Positions 28,058 through 37,554 of a DNA stretch of 64,000 nucleotides are shown one piece after another; position 1 is the first letter of the stretch, and each line of letters begins with the position of its first letter. The translations under genes and the position numbers were made by a program. Origin of the DNA: Terriglobia bacterium (GTDB lineage: Bacteria; Acidobacteriota; Terriglobia; Bryobacterales; Bryobacteraceae); assembly GCA_021325235.1 (NCBI GenBank), contig JAJPHN010000049.1, positions 62,001 to 126,000 on the forward strand, read 5' to 3'. The notes under the pieces are model-generated. The model was not told where the DNA came from and did not search any database. It worked only from the letters and a program-made list of their open reading frames with translations.

Positions 28058-29932
28058 ATGCCTTTTTCGTTAGTTGCCCGGCTCGTATTGACTGTTCTGA
28101 TCCTGATTTCGGTCGTGCTGTTCTGGCGGCGGTTTGCGCCGATCCTCGAGCGGATCCGGCATTCCAAACCGGATCCGGATTTTCATCTCGGGAGCGTAGC
28201 GCCGCGTCTCTGGCATTTCTTTTGGGACGTTTTGTGCCAGGCCAAAGTGATCCGCGAGCGGCCACTGCCCGGCATCGCGCACGCATTTGTCTTCTGGGCA
28301 TTTTGCGCCTTCGCGCTGGTCACACTCAATCACATTGCATCGGCGTATGGATTGGCATTCTTCGACCGGCACGCCGGTGTGGGCGTCTTCTATTACTGGT
28401 TCGCGTTTGCGTTTGCGCTCGCCTGTGCGCTGGGCATTGCTTATCTCGCGTTTCGGCGGTTTGTGCTGCGGCCGAAGTGGCTGGGACCGGTCTCATACGA
28501 ATCCGGCGTGATCGCGCTGTTCATTTTCATCCTGATGGTTACCTACATGCCGGCCTGGTGGGTGCCCGAAACGAGCGCCGCGGGGCGAACGCTCTGGTGG
28601 ATTCACACGCTGACGCTCCTGGCGTTCCTGCCGCTCATCCCGCACACCAAGCATCTGCATCTCATACTCAGCCCCTTCACGATTTTTCTCGACCGCGACC
28701 GCTTCAGCAAGATTCCGCCGCTCTCGGGTGACGAAGACTTCGGCCTGGTGGCCGGCAAAGACTTCACACGCATTACGGCGCTGCAGGCGTATTCGTGTGT
28801 CGAATGCGGGCGCTGCACCGAGCACTGTCCGGCGAACAATACCGGCAAAGAGCTGAATCCGAAACTGATCGCGCTCGGGATGCGTGCCTATCTGAATGAG
28901 TACGGCCCTGGGAGCGAGAAGCCCATTCTGGAAGCAACGGTGTCTCAGAAGGCGATTTTTCAGTGCACAACCTGCGGCGCCTGCGAGTATCAATGCCCGG
29001 TGGGTATTCAGCATCTGCCGATGATTATTGGTTTGCGGCGCGGCGCAGTGAACACCGGGACGTGGGAAGACGAGTACGGCACCAAGCTGTTCCTCAACCT
29101 CGAGCGCAACGGAAATGCTCTGGGGTTTTCACAAACCGAGCGGGACAAGTTCATCGCGAAACAGGAGCTGCCGATCTTTGATGGCTCTCAGGATTATTGC
29201 CTTTGGCTGGGCTGCATGGGTGCGTACGATCCGCAGGGGCGCGAAATCATTGCCGCGTTTGCAGCCGTGATGCGGCATCTGGGAACGTCGTTTGGGGTGC
29301 TCAAGAAAGAGCGCTGCACGGGCGACCCGGTGCGGCGCCTGGGTAATGATCTTGTCTTTGGACAACTCGCGGAACAAAATCTCGCGGGACTCAGCCAGGC
29401 CAAGGTGAAGAAGATTGTTTCGATCTGCCCGCATTGTGTGCGCACAATTCAGGAAGACTGGCGCGAATACGGCGTGGCGCCCGAGATTGAGCATCACAGC
29501 GAATTTCTGGCGCGCTACAAGGAGCAGTTGCCGGAAAGCGATGACGGGCAGCGGGTTGTCTTCCATGATCCCTGCTACCTCGGCCGATATCGCGGTATTT
29601 ACGATGCGCCGCGCGAGGTGATTGCGCGTTCCAGTGAGGTGATCGATCCGCCGCGTGCGCGCCAGCGTTCGTTCTGCTGCGGAGCCGGAGGCGGACTGGT
29701 TTTTCTCGGCGAAGAAACGGGCGAGCGTGTCAATCATGCACGCGCCAGGGAGCTGGCGGATACCGGAGCGGAGGTCGTCGGGGCGGCATGCCCGTTCTGC
29801 AACAGCATGTTTCGCGATGCGCTGACGGCTGTCGCCGAGAAGCCGCCGCAACTGCTGGATATTGCTCAGATCGTGAATCGCGGAATTGCAGCAGCGTCGA
29901 GCAAAGCACCTGCGAGTTCGGATATTGCGTGA
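28058..29932 (+). CDS. membrane Fe-S oxidoreductase with two CCG domains (HdrD/GlpC-like)
   Basis: 624 residues. The N-terminal part (1-220) is membrane-bound and resembles a nitrate-reductase-gamma type cytochrome b domain with five to six helices (FVFWAFCAFALVTLNHIA). Two [4Fe-4S] ferredoxin motifs follow: CVECGRCTEHCP and CTTCGACEYQCP (about 247-315). Then come two cysteine-rich CCG domains: LWLGCMGAYD...ICPHCVRTI and DPCYLGRYRGIYD...FCCGAGGG. The family passes electrons between a membrane quinone pool and a soluble dehydrogenase. No partner flavin subunit is adjacent, so its electron donor is unknown. Confidence 0.9.
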   Translation: MPFSLVARLVLTVLILISVVLFWRRFAPILERIRHSKPDPDFHLGSVAPRLWHFFWDVLCQAKVIRERPLPGIAHAFVFWAFCAFALVTLNHIASAYGLAFFDRHAGVGVFYYWFAFAFALACALGIAYLAFRRFVLRPKWLGPVSYESGVIALFIFILMVTYMPAWWVPETSAAGRTLWWIHTLTLLAFLPLIPHTKHLHLILSPFTIFLDRDRFSKIPPLSGDEDFGLVAGKDFTRITALQAYSCVECGRCTEHCPANNTGKELNPKLIALGMRAYLNEYGPGSEKPILEATVSQKAIFQCTTCGACEYQCPVGIQHLPMIIGLRRGAVNTGTWEDEYGTKLFLNLERNGNALGFSQTERDKFIAKQELPIFDGSQDYCLWLGCMGAYDPQGREIIAAFAAVMRHLGTSFGVLKKERCTGDPVRRLGNDLVFGQLAEQNLAGLSQAKVKKIVSICPHCVRTIQEDWREYGVAPEIEHHSEFLARYKEQLPESDDGQRVVFHDPCYLGRYRGIYDAPREVIARSSEVIDPPRARQRSFCCGAGGGLVFLGEETGERVNHARARELADTGAEVVGAACPFCNSMFRDALTAVAEKPPQLLDIAQIVNRGIAAASSKAPASSDIA

Positions 29933-29942
29933 ACGGCGCATT

Positions 29943-30182
29943 TCAGGGCGAAGTTCCCAATCCTTGCTCAGCAATGTCGTGGTCGCTGAGAACGCAGACG
30001 GACTCAACGTCATCGAAGGTCGTCCAAAATTGCATGTCGTCATCATTGTTGAGTTTGTGAACGTAACCTTCCTCATCGACATTGATGATGTATACAAACT
30101 GATCCACTCCGTCTGTATAGCGGACCCGAACCCACCTGCCCACGTTCTCGGTGTAGGTGCGTGTGATTGTGTCTCGATCCAT
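29943..30182 (-). CDS. hypothetical small acidic protein
   Basis: 79 residues, strongly acidic (NNDDDMQFWTTFDDVESV). Its sequence looks like one small beta domain (VGRWVRVRYTDGVDQFVYII). It has no signal peptide or membrane segment. The region is less GC-rich than its surroundings. It is the more plausible reading of the two opposite frames, because the plus-strand frame is biased to aromatic- and hydrophobic-poor sequence. I do not recognise the family. Confidence 0.5.
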   Translation of the reverse strand: MDRDTITRTYTENVGRWVRVRYTDGVDQFVYIINVDEEGYVHKLNNDDDMQFWTTFDDVESVCVLSDHDIAEQGLGTSP

Positions 30183-30425
30183 AGTCTTGACTGATACGAC
30201 GAATATACGGCTTCGGTCCAGGATAGATATTCCGAGGTGCCGATGCTAGCGGGGCATCAAATCTCGAGAATCATCAGCGTGGAGGCAGGGTGTAGATTAT
30301 TGAGAGTGTCGACCTGAATGTTTGACCGTATTCACGCGCTGTGGAAGTGAGTAGGGAGTGAAGGAAAGGCATTCAGGACGGACAGCGAGTTAAAACAAGT
30401 GGACGTGTTTCGGACGCCGATAAGC

Positions 30426-31364
30426 ATGAAAACGACGATTCTCATCGTGGCTGGATGTATTTTGCTGGGGACATTGCCTGCCGTTTCTCAAGTCAGGATG
30501 ACGAAGGAACAGATGATGTTCTACACGTCGGAATGGAAGGGCGAGCGCTTTCCGGATGGTCGGCCGAAAGTTTCGGATGATCTGCTGAAACGGGTTCAGG
30601 ATCTCTCGATTGAGGACGTTTGGGAATATCTTCGGGGACACGGCTACCGAAATCAATACGAGGGTGGATGGGAAGCGCTTCACATGGATAAGCCGTTCGC
30701 CGGCCGGGCGCTCACAGCGCAGTACATGCCCTCGCGACCGGATATGACGAAGCCGATCTATGCGGAAGGCAAAGCTGAAGGGAGGGTGGGAAGTAATAAC
30801 AGCTGGCCGATTGCAGAATTGCAGGTTGGCGACGTGTACGTGGCCGATGGCTTTGGAAAAATCATAGAAGGCACCCTGATCGGCTCGAATCTGGGGAACG
30901 CGATCGCGGCCCATACGCACGTTGGATTCATATTCAACGCCGGGATTCGAGATCAGGAAGAGAATCGCGAAATTCCCAATTTCAACGGCTTCTATCGAGG
31001 CTACGATCCGTCGGCCTGGGCGGATATGACGCTGACGGCGATCAATGCGCCGATCCGGATCGGACGAGCCGTGGTGCTGCCGGGAGACCTCGTTATGGCC
31101 AACAAGGACGGGGTGCTGTTTATTCCCGCCATACTGGCCGAACAAGCCGTGAGCGCGGCCGAATTCACCAATCTAAAGGACGCTTACAATTTCGAGCTGA
31201 ACCAAAAAGGCACGAACGGGGCGCAGTTTGAAGGCGGCTGGAATGAGGCGAAATATGCGGCGTTCTCGAAATGGGTGTACGCGCACCCGGATCGCCTGAA
31301 GATGCCGCGAAGCGAGTTTGATTCTCTGGTGTCCGAGGCCGTTCGATCCCACAAAGAGTATTGA
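30426..31364 (+). CDS. exported RraA-like protein
   Basis: 312 residues from ATG 30426, which starts a clean signal peptide (MKTTILIVAGCILLGTLPAVSQ); an in-frame GTG at 30399 would add nine residues that spoil it. The RraA/HMG-aldolase-like core is evident: IEDVWEYLRGHGY, VGDVYVADGFGKIIEGTLIG, GNAIAAHTHVGFIFNAGIRD, where the Arg-Asp pair in GIRDQEE corresponds to the family's substrate/metal site, and VVLPGDLVMANKDGVLFIP. Relatives are regulators of RNase E or class II pyruvate aldolases. Being exported argues against an RNase role. It lies upstream of an enolase-superfamily gene. Confidence 0.85.
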   Translation: MKTTILIVAGCILLGTLPAVSQVRMTKEQMMFYTSEWKGERFPDGRPKVSDDLLKRVQDLSIEDVWEYLRGHGYRNQYEGGWEALHMDKPFAGRALTAQYMPSRPDMTKPIYAEGKAEGRVGSNNSWPIAELQVGDVYVADGFGKIIEGTLIGSNLGNAIAAHTHVGFIFNAGIRDQEENREIPNFNGFYRGYDPSAWADMTLTAINAPIRIGRAVVLPGDLVMANKDGVLFIPAILAEQAVSAAEFTNLKDAYNFELNQKGTNGAQFEGGWNEAKYAAFSKWVYAHPDRLKMPRSEFDSLVSEAVRSHKEY

Positions 31365-31474
31365 GAAAGCGAGATCGAAGCTACTGGCTCGAGTGTTCGG
31401 CGGCTTTGATCAGCGGATGCTCCAGGTAACTGCTCACGTCTTTCTCATCCGTTTGGGCAAAGGAATAAATCAGA

Positions 31475-32827
31475 ATGACTGATCTTCTCAGATCCAAAGT
31501 TAACCGCCGCCGGATGCTGCAGTCCACGGCCGGCGCACTCTCGGGAGGACTTCTCAGCCGTTATGGGTTTGGGAAGGGCGCGGGCTACATGCAGGCCGAG
31601 AAGCGGCCGGGGAGTCGGGCGATTAAAATCACCGATGTGAGGTGCGCGGTTATTGGACGCAATCCGGTGATTCGCATTGTCACCGATCAGGGTGTATCGG
31701 GATACGCGCAGGGCGAGTCCGCTAAACCGTATCTAAAGCCGCTGGTGGAGCACTATAAATCATGGCTGATCGGACAGGATCCAACCGATGTGGGGCGGAT
31801 CCTGCTTCGTTTGCGGCGCATGGGCGCGATGAAGCCGTGGGGCGCGGCGGTCAGCTCCATCGAGATTGCGCTCTGGGACATTGCGGGGCAGGTAACGGGA
31901 TTGCCGGTGTACGAACTGCTCGGCGGGAAGATTCACGATCGAGTCTGCGCGTACGGCAATTCGGAGAATATGACTCCGGTATTTTCTCCACGCTCACCGC
32001 AGGAGATGGCCGAGATGGCGCAGAAGACGAAGGAGGCGAAGGAAGGCTTCAAGCTGATCAAGATGCCGGTGGGCTTCCACAATGGGCCGATGATGAATGC
32101 CACCCCGGACAGCTGGTATGGCCAACGCTGGACCGGGCCGAACCCGCCGTACATGAATCGCGGGCCGATGACGGAGCGCGGGCTCGAGTACGTGATCTCG
32201 TGTGTGGAAGCAGCTAAGAAAGTGCTCGGAGATGAAGTCAATCTGGCGCTCGACTGCGGGCCCGGGTGGACGCCGAAAGACGCGATCCGCTTTGCACGCG
32301 CGGTAGAACCGTTTCACCTCGCCTGGCTGGAAGACATTATTACCGGCGACTACACGCCGTATCCGAATGCGCAGGTCTACAAAGAGGTGAAAGACAGCAC
32401 GGTGACTCCCATTCATACGGGAGAAGAGATCTATCTGCGGGAGAATTTCAAAGATCTCATCGAGATGCAGGCTGTCGATGTGGTCGGACCGGATCCGGAA
32501 GATGTGGGCGGCATCGCCGAACTGAAGTGGATCGCCGAATACGCCGACCTGCACGGCATTCTGGTCGCTCCCCACGGGATTTTCGACGGGTTGTTCGGAG
32601 TTGCCGCGCAGGTGCATCTTGGCGCGGTCTGCCCGCAGAATTATGTCGCTTTCGAATATGCAAAGGGTCAGCCGGAATGGTGGTACGACATTGTGGACGG
32701 CCTGCCGAACCCGATTGTGAAAAACGGCTACATCGACGTGTGGGACAAGCCGGGTCTGGGTATCACGTTTAATGTCCGCGCCGCCAAAGCGCACCTTGCA
32801 GACGAAGACCGCGGCTTTTTCGATTAG
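31475..32827 (+). CDS. Tat-exported mandelate racemase / muconate lactonizing enzyme family protein (sugar-acid dehydratase-like)
   Basis: 450 residues. The N-terminus VNRRRMLQSTAGALSGGLLS is a Tat-type signal. The enolase-superfamily layout follows: N-terminal cap domain (about 45-170) and TIM barrel. Metal ligands appear as Asp in LALDCGPG, Glu in LEDIITGDY and Glu in HTGEEIY; the barrel base is KLIKMP, and the general acid is probably His in APHGIFDG. The WYDIVDGLPNPIVKNGYIDV tail resembles galactonate- or mannonate-type dehydratases. Location outside the cytoplasm is unusual for this family. The exact substrate is unknown. Confidence 0.87.
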   Translation: MTDLLRSKVNRRRMLQSTAGALSGGLLSRYGFGKGAGYMQAEKRPGSRAIKITDVRCAVIGRNPVIRIVTDQGVSGYAQGESAKPYLKPLVEHYKSWLIGQDPTDVGRILLRLRRMGAMKPWGAAVSSIEIALWDIAGQVTGLPVYELLGGKIHDRVCAYGNSENMTPVFSPRSPQEMAEMAQKTKEAKEGFKLIKMPVGFHNGPMMNATPDSWYGQRWTGPNPPYMNRGPMTERGLEYVISCVEAAKKVLGDEVNLALDCGPGWTPKDAIRFARAVEPFHLAWLEDIITGDYTPYPNAQVYKEVKDSTVTPIHTGEEIYLRENFKDLIEMQAVDVVGPDPEDVGGIAELKWIAEYADLHGILVAPHGIFDGLFGVAAQVHLGAVCPQNYVAFEYAKGQPEWWYDIVDGLPNPIVKNGYIDVWDKPGLGITFNVRAAKAHLADEDRGFFD

Positions 32828-32834
32828 CCCGTCA

Positions 32835-35800
32835 TTAAAACAGAAGCCGCACTGCTGTCTGGATCTGACGGTTTCCGTAACCGTTGAGCGTACTGGAGAT
32901 GATGCCGAAGGTGCTGTCGTTCACGTTGCCGTCGGGGTTGCCGAAGTGCGGCGTGTTCGTGAGATTGTAGAACTCGCCACGGAACTCCAGTTTGAATCGC
33001 TCGGTGAGCGAGAACCGGCGAAACAGGGAGAAGTCGTAGTTCTTGAAACCGGGGCCGCGAATCGTGTTACGGCCGGCGTTGCCGAAACGATTGGGCGAGG
33101 GCGTGGCGAACGAGGAAGTTGTGAACCACGGCTGGCCCGGTCCGATTCCGTTCAGGAGGTGTACCGGCGAGATCGCATCGGCATAGTTGCCGTTGCCCGG
33201 ACAGTTGCAGGAAGTCGCGTCGGCGCTCGCGGTGAAGGGCATGCCTGTGGCAAGTCGAAAAATTCCGTTGAGTTGCCAATTGGAAAGGATATGCGCAGCA
33301 ATTCCGCCGTTGTTGAGGAATGGCTTCCCTTTTCCGAACGGAAATTCGTAGATATGGCTGATGGTCAGGATGTGCGTCTGATCGAAATCGGAAGGCCCGT
33401 ACTGGCGATGGAGATCCAGATTGTCAGTGAGCCCCGGCTGATTGCTCCCGGTATCGAGACTCTTGCTGTAGGCATAGCCGATCGTGAAGCTGTAACCGGA
33501 GGAGAAGCGCTTGGTCGCGTTCGCCTGTAGCGCGTTGTAGTTGCTGTTGGCTCCATCGCCGCGCAACTGCGTGCTGGCTGTGCGTCCGTAGAGCGCATTT
33601 AAAGGCAGACCCGCGCTGCCGGTGCCCGGCGCGGCGGCATTCAGCTCGCGATAGTACGGCAACTCGTGTCCGAGCGCGCCGACGTAGCCGACGTTGAAGG
33701 AGAGAGTCGACAGGAGCTGGCGTTCGTAGGTGAAATTGTAATTTTCTACATAAGGCAGCCGATTGTTGAATGGGATGACGAAGAAGGCCTGGTTAGGGGC
33801 AGGGGTGATCCGGCCGCTTGCCGGAATCGCAACAAAAGGCACGACAGGAAGACTGCTGAGCGAGCCATCGACGCGGTAATCGCCGGTAACGCCGTCCTGC
33901 ACGTTATAGATGACCGGGAACTGAGTAGAAAGCGTGCCACCCGTAAAACCGAAGCGCCCGGTCCAGCCGCTAATCGCAAAGCCACCGCGGACCACGTTCT
34001 TGTCGTTCACGCGATAGGCAAAGCCGACGCGCGGCTCGGGTATCCATTGCGAGCTGACGCCGGTTGCCAGGTCGACTCCGCCGTAACCCGCCACCAGCAG
34101 CGTGTTCGTCGCTGGATCGAAGTTGGAAGCACCGCCTTTGTAGCGCGGCACGATAGGTGAGTAGAATTCGAAGCGCAGGCCGAGATCGAGTGTGAGCTTC
34201 GAGCTCATCTGATAGGTGTCCTGCACGAATCCCGCTATCTGCCACTGCCGGTTGGTCGGAGTGATTGGCATGTAGGTACGGCTGGACTGGTCAGGCGCGC
34301 CGAGCAGATAGGAAGCAAGCGAATTGAACAGCGTGCCGTAAGGCCCGAGCACCGGGTTTTCTTTGGTCTGTGTGGTGCCGGGATTGAAGTAGAAGAGTCC
34401 GCGCGGTCCGAGATTCAGGCCTTGCGGCTGAAAGCGATCCATTCGATTGCGATGCACTTCCCCGCCCCACTTCAGCGTGTGGCGCGCGAGCGTTTTGCTC
34501 CAGGTATCGACCGCTTCCATCAAGTTGTCGGTGTTCACGAGCGGGTAATAAAACTGCGTGTTTCCAAGCTCGGGCATGCCGTTGATATCGATGTTGGCGA
34601 AGCCCGCGGCCGAGATCGGATCGGGGTTCGGATTCGCGATGCCCAGCTTGGCATTCGTCAGTGTCTTCAGATCCACCCCGTTGACGTTAGTGCGATAGCG
34701 ATTGTAGCCGAGGCGTAACTCCGTCAACAGCGTCGGGCTGAAACCGTGCGTGAGGTTCACGATGCCCGTAACCGTGTAGTCGTGTCCAATATCGCTGTCG
34801 CTCACCACGTTGCCGAGGACGCCATTCTGTTGCACGGTGTAGTGCGAGGTGTTCATGATGGCGAACAACTTCGTCTGCTCGGTGAAGTTGTAGTCTACGC
34901 GCGCGTCGTACTGATTGCCGTCATAACTGTTGGGCACGTTGGTTACATAGTTGTTTTCGAAGCCGGGCAGATTGGGAGCAGGAAGGTACGAATCGATCTT
35001 TTGCGCGATGGGGCTGATACGGAAGGCCGGAATTTTGTTGTTCAAAAAGCGCGTGCGGCCAGTGCCGTCGGGATTGCCGGTTGCCGGATCGTACAGCACC
35101 AGACCCGGCACCGAACTGAAGTTACCTGTGAAGTAGCCGGGTGCAGGAACAGTAGTGGTGGTGGTGCTGGATTGTCGCAAATAGCGGCCCTGATATCCGA
35201 AGAAGAAGAAAGCTTTGTCTTTCTTTATGGGTCCGCCGAGCGTGAGACCAAACTCATTACGAGTCAGGCCGGGCTTGGGCTGGCCGCTCTGGTTGAAGAA
35301 GTCGCGGGCGGCAAGCGCCGCAACGCGATTGAACTCCCAGGCGGTGGCGTGAAAATCGTTGCTTCCGGAACGTGTGATCACATTCACGACGGCACCGCCC
35401 ACACGCCCGAATTCCGCGCTGTAGTTGCTGGTGGTGACGTTCACTTCCTCCACGACTTCCGGGTTCGGAAGATAGATGCTCAGGCCGAGCGTGGGATTTG
35501 TGTTGTCTACGCCATCGACAATCGTGTTGTTGGCTGAGTTACCCTGGCCGTTCGCATTGAAGAAGGTGGTGCCCTGCGGATCTTCGAGCGAAGTAAAATT
35601 TTGCACGGGCGGCGAAACGCCCGCGACCAGCCCGGCAAGCGCCTGGAAATTACGGTTGGCGACCGGCAGTTCGCGTACTTCCTGCGTGCCGAAGTTTCTG
35701 GCCACTTGCGCGCTCTCGGTCTGGAGCAGCGGGGCCTCGCCGGTCACGGTTACCGTCTCCTGCACATTGCCGGGACTGAGCACCAGGTCCACACGCTGCG

Positions 35801-36095
35801 ATGCCGAGACGTTCAGCACCACGTTTTCCTGCACGGCGCGTTTGAAGCCCTGCGCCTCGACGGTCACCCGGTAGGTTGCGGGTGCCAGATAGGAAAAATT
35901 GTAGATGCCGTTGCCGGTGGTCGTGGTGGATTGACTCACGCCGGTTGCCTGGTCCGTCGCGATTACGGTTGCGTTTGGCACAGTCGCGCCGGTGGAATCC
36001 GTGATCGTTCCGGTCAGCGTGCCGGTGACCACTTGTGCCCACGCGGCCGGCAGGCTCAGCGCGGCCAGAAGCAGCATCCTCTTACAAAGCGTCAT
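32835..36095 (-). CDS. TonB-dependent receptor, Oar-like, of the carbohydrate region
   Basis: 1086 residues from ATG 36095, preceded by GGGAGGT about ten bases upstream; a longer frame to 36173 lacks an SD. Signal peptide (CKRMLLLAALSLPAAWAQ), carboxypeptidase-regulatory domain (LTGTITDSTGATVPNATV), plug (ELPVANRNFQALAGLVAG, NTIVDGVDNTNPTLG, AEFGRVGGAVVNVITRSG) and barrel ending in TAVRLLF. The gene is divergent from the transmembrane regulator at 36217, with a perfect inverted repeat between them. It is next to sugar-metabolism genes, which suggests an oligosaccharide substrate, but this is inference. Confidence 0.95.
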   Translation of the reverse strand: MTLCKRMLLLAALSLPAAWAQVVTGTLTGTITDSTGATVPNATVIATDQATGVSQSTTTTGNGIYNFSYLAPATYRVTVEAQGFKRAVQENVVLNVSASQRVDLVLSPGNVQETVTVTGEAPLLQTESAQVARNFGTQEVRELPVANRNFQALAGLVAGVSPPVQNFTSLEDPQGTTFFNANGQGNSANNTIVDGVDNTNPTLGLSIYLPNPEVVEEVNVTTSNYSAEFGRVGGAVVNVITRSGSNDFHATAWEFNRVAALAARDFFNQSGQPKPGLTRNEFGLTLGGPIKKDKAFFFFGYQGRYLRQSSTTTTTVPAPGYFTGNFSSVPGLVLYDPATGNPDGTGRTRFLNNKIPAFRISPIAQKIDSYLPAPNLPGFENNYVTNVPNSYDGNQYDARVDYNFTEQTKLFAIMNTSHYTVQQNGVLGNVVSDSDIGHDYTVTGIVNLTHGFSPTLLTELRLGYNRYRTNVNGVDLKTLTNAKLGIANPNPDPISAAGFANIDINGMPELGNTQFYYPLVNTDNLMEAVDTWSKTLARHTLKWGGEVHRNRMDRFQPQGLNLGPRGLFYFNPGTTQTKENPVLGPYGTLFNSLASYLLGAPDQSSRTYMPITPTNRQWQIAGFVQDTYQMSSKLTLDLGLRFEFYSPIVPRYKGGASNFDPATNTLLVAGYGGVDLATGVSSQWIPEPRVGFAYRVNDKNVVRGGFAISGWTGRFGFTGGTLSTQFPVIYNVQDGVTGDYRVDGSLSSLPVVPFVAIPASGRITPAPNQAFFVIPFNNRLPYVENYNFTYERQLLSTLSFNVGYVGALGHELPYYRELNAAAPGTGSAGLPLNALYGRTASTQLRGDGANSNYNALQANATKRFSSGYSFTIGYAYSKSLDTGSNQPGLTDNLDLHRQYGPSDFDQTHILTISHIYEFPFGKGKPFLNNGGIAAHILSNWQLNGIFRLATGMPFTASADATSCNCPGNGNYADAISPVHLLNGIGPGQPWFTTSSFATPSPNRFGNAGRNTIRGPGFKNYDFSLFRRFSLTERFKLEFRGEFYNLTNTPHFGNPDGNVNDSTFGIISSTLNGYGNRQIQTAVRLLF

Positions 36096-36172
36096 AAGTG
36101 CGAGACCTCCCTGCTGTACTGCCACTTTGGCATTGTTTAAGCCCTTCTTCCAGTTATCGGGCAGTGAATTCA

Positions 36173-36195
36173 CCGTTAAAATCGGCAGTTAACGG
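36173..36195. promoter_or_regulatory. inverted repeat between divergent receptor and regulator genes
   Basis: CCGTTAA, nine-base spacer, TTAACGG: a perfect 7-bp inverted repeat ending 21 bp before the regulator ATG and 77 bp upstream of the receptor ATG. It is a candidate operator for the regulator or another transcription factor. Confidence 0.5.
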
Positions 36196-36216
36196 GCAAA
36201 TGCCACGAGTTGTGAT

Positions 36217-37554
36217 ATGTTCGTTGCACGTTCGAAAAAGATGCCGCTGCGCGATGCTGGATCCGTTCTGTTGCCTGTGGAATTCAGCCCGGCTGAGGTG
36301 GAGGATCAACTCGCGCGAGTGACTCATTCCCAGGCCTTCCGCGGCTCTGCGCTCCTGCAACAATTCCTGCGTTACATAACCGAGAAAACAGTCGCGGGCC
36401 ACGCTTCGGAGATCAACGAGTACAGCATTGCCACTCAGGTTTTTGGACGCGCGCCAGACTTCAATCCTTCAGTCGACACGATCGTCCGCACACAGGCGTA
36501 TCGTCTACGGCAGAAACTGAGTGATTACTACGAGTCAGAGGGTCGCGCGGACGCCATTCTCATTGCAATTCCGAAGGGGCATTACGTTCCCTCATTCAGC
36601 GCTCGTGAGGTCAGCGAGGCGCCGGCCCCTGTCGAGCAGGATTTCGTTGCCAGGCGGCCGAGTCGAGGGTGGTGGATTCTACCGCTCACGACTGCGGCCG
36701 CTTTTCTGCTGGGCGCCTTATTCTCCCTGCTATTTCATCGCGAAAAGGTGCAGAGTGCGGAAGTTCCGGCTACGGATCTCTTTTGGACGAGTTTTCTCCG
36801 CTCGGATAAAGAGCCCATCGTCGCTTACACGAATCCGCTTTATCTGGCTGACGGCTATGGAGACTTGTTCGTGTTTCGAAAAGGCGTATCGGGCGATCGA
36901 GGTGCCCTGGCCGACCCGGAGACCACACGCCGTGTGCTCAATGACCGCAATGTGCCGCCGGGCGAACCGCTGTATTTCGCCGATGATGTAACCGGTGTCA
37001 GTGATTTGCTTGCCGCATTGTCCGTGCAAAACGCGATCACGCGCGCGGGCGGCAAACCAATGTTCAAGCGCGGCCGTCTGCTCACCACGTATGATCTTGA
37101 AACTCACAATGTGGTTTTCATCGGATCGCCGTTTGTCAATGAAGTGATGGACGATCTTCCGAACCGGCCTCGCTTCTTGTTTACACGAAACGACGCCAAC
37201 CATCGCCTCTGGAGCGCCCGGATCGAGGATACAGCCCATGCTCGAAACGCGCCTGAATTCTACTCCATCGAGCGCGCGCCGGAGAGCGGCACAATTGTTT
37301 CCGATTACGCCATTATCACCGGCTTGCCAGGACTCAAACCCAACCGCCGCATCCTGATTCTGGCCGGACTCACGACCAGCGGGACGGCTGCTGCCGCGCG
37401 CTGCGCGAGTTCACCGGAAGATCTGCTTGCAATGCAGCACCGGTTGCCAGGTGCGCACGGAACGTGGCCGCCCTACTTCGAATTTCTGCTCAAAGTGCAG
37501 TTGAACCGCGGGCTGGATGTCGTTAGTTGGCGGACGATCGCCGCGCATTACTGA
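36217..37554 (+). CDS. single-pass transmembrane protein with acidobacterial N-terminal regulatory domain
   Basis: 445 residues. Residues 24-128 (SALLQQFLRYITEKTVAGHA, NEYSIATQVFGRAPDFNPSVD, TIVRTQAYRLRQKLSDYYES, IPKGHYVPSF) match a domain I know from the N-termini of many acidobacterial and some proteobacterial TPR or cyclase proteins, thought to be DNA-binding-like. A single helix (151-173, WWILPLTTAAAFLLGALFSLLF) leads to a periplasmic part of about 270 residues of unrecognised fold. The topology resembles CadC-type one-component membrane regulators. It is divergent from the receptor gene, and its end overlaps the alpha-galactosidase end by 7 bp. Confidence 0.75.
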   Translation: MFVARSKKMPLRDAGSVLLPVEFSPAEVEDQLARVTHSQAFRGSALLQQFLRYITEKTVAGHASEINEYSIATQVFGRAPDFNPSVDTIVRTQAYRLRQKLSDYYESEGRADAILIAIPKGHYVPSFSAREVSEAPAPVEQDFVARRPSRGWWILPLTTAAAFLLGALFSLLFHREKVQSAEVPATDLFWTSFLRSDKEPIVAYTNPLYLADGYGDLFVFRKGVSGDRGALADPETTRRVLNDRNVPPGEPLYFADDVTGVSDLLAALSVQNAITRAGGKPMFKRGRLLTTYDLETHNVVFIGSPFVNEVMDDLPNRPRFLFTRNDANHRLWSARIEDTAHARNAPEFYSIERAPESGTIVSDYAIITGLPGLKPNRRILILAGLTTSGTAAAARCASSPEDLLAMQHRLPGAHGTWPPYFEFLLKVQLNRGLDVVSWRTIAAHY

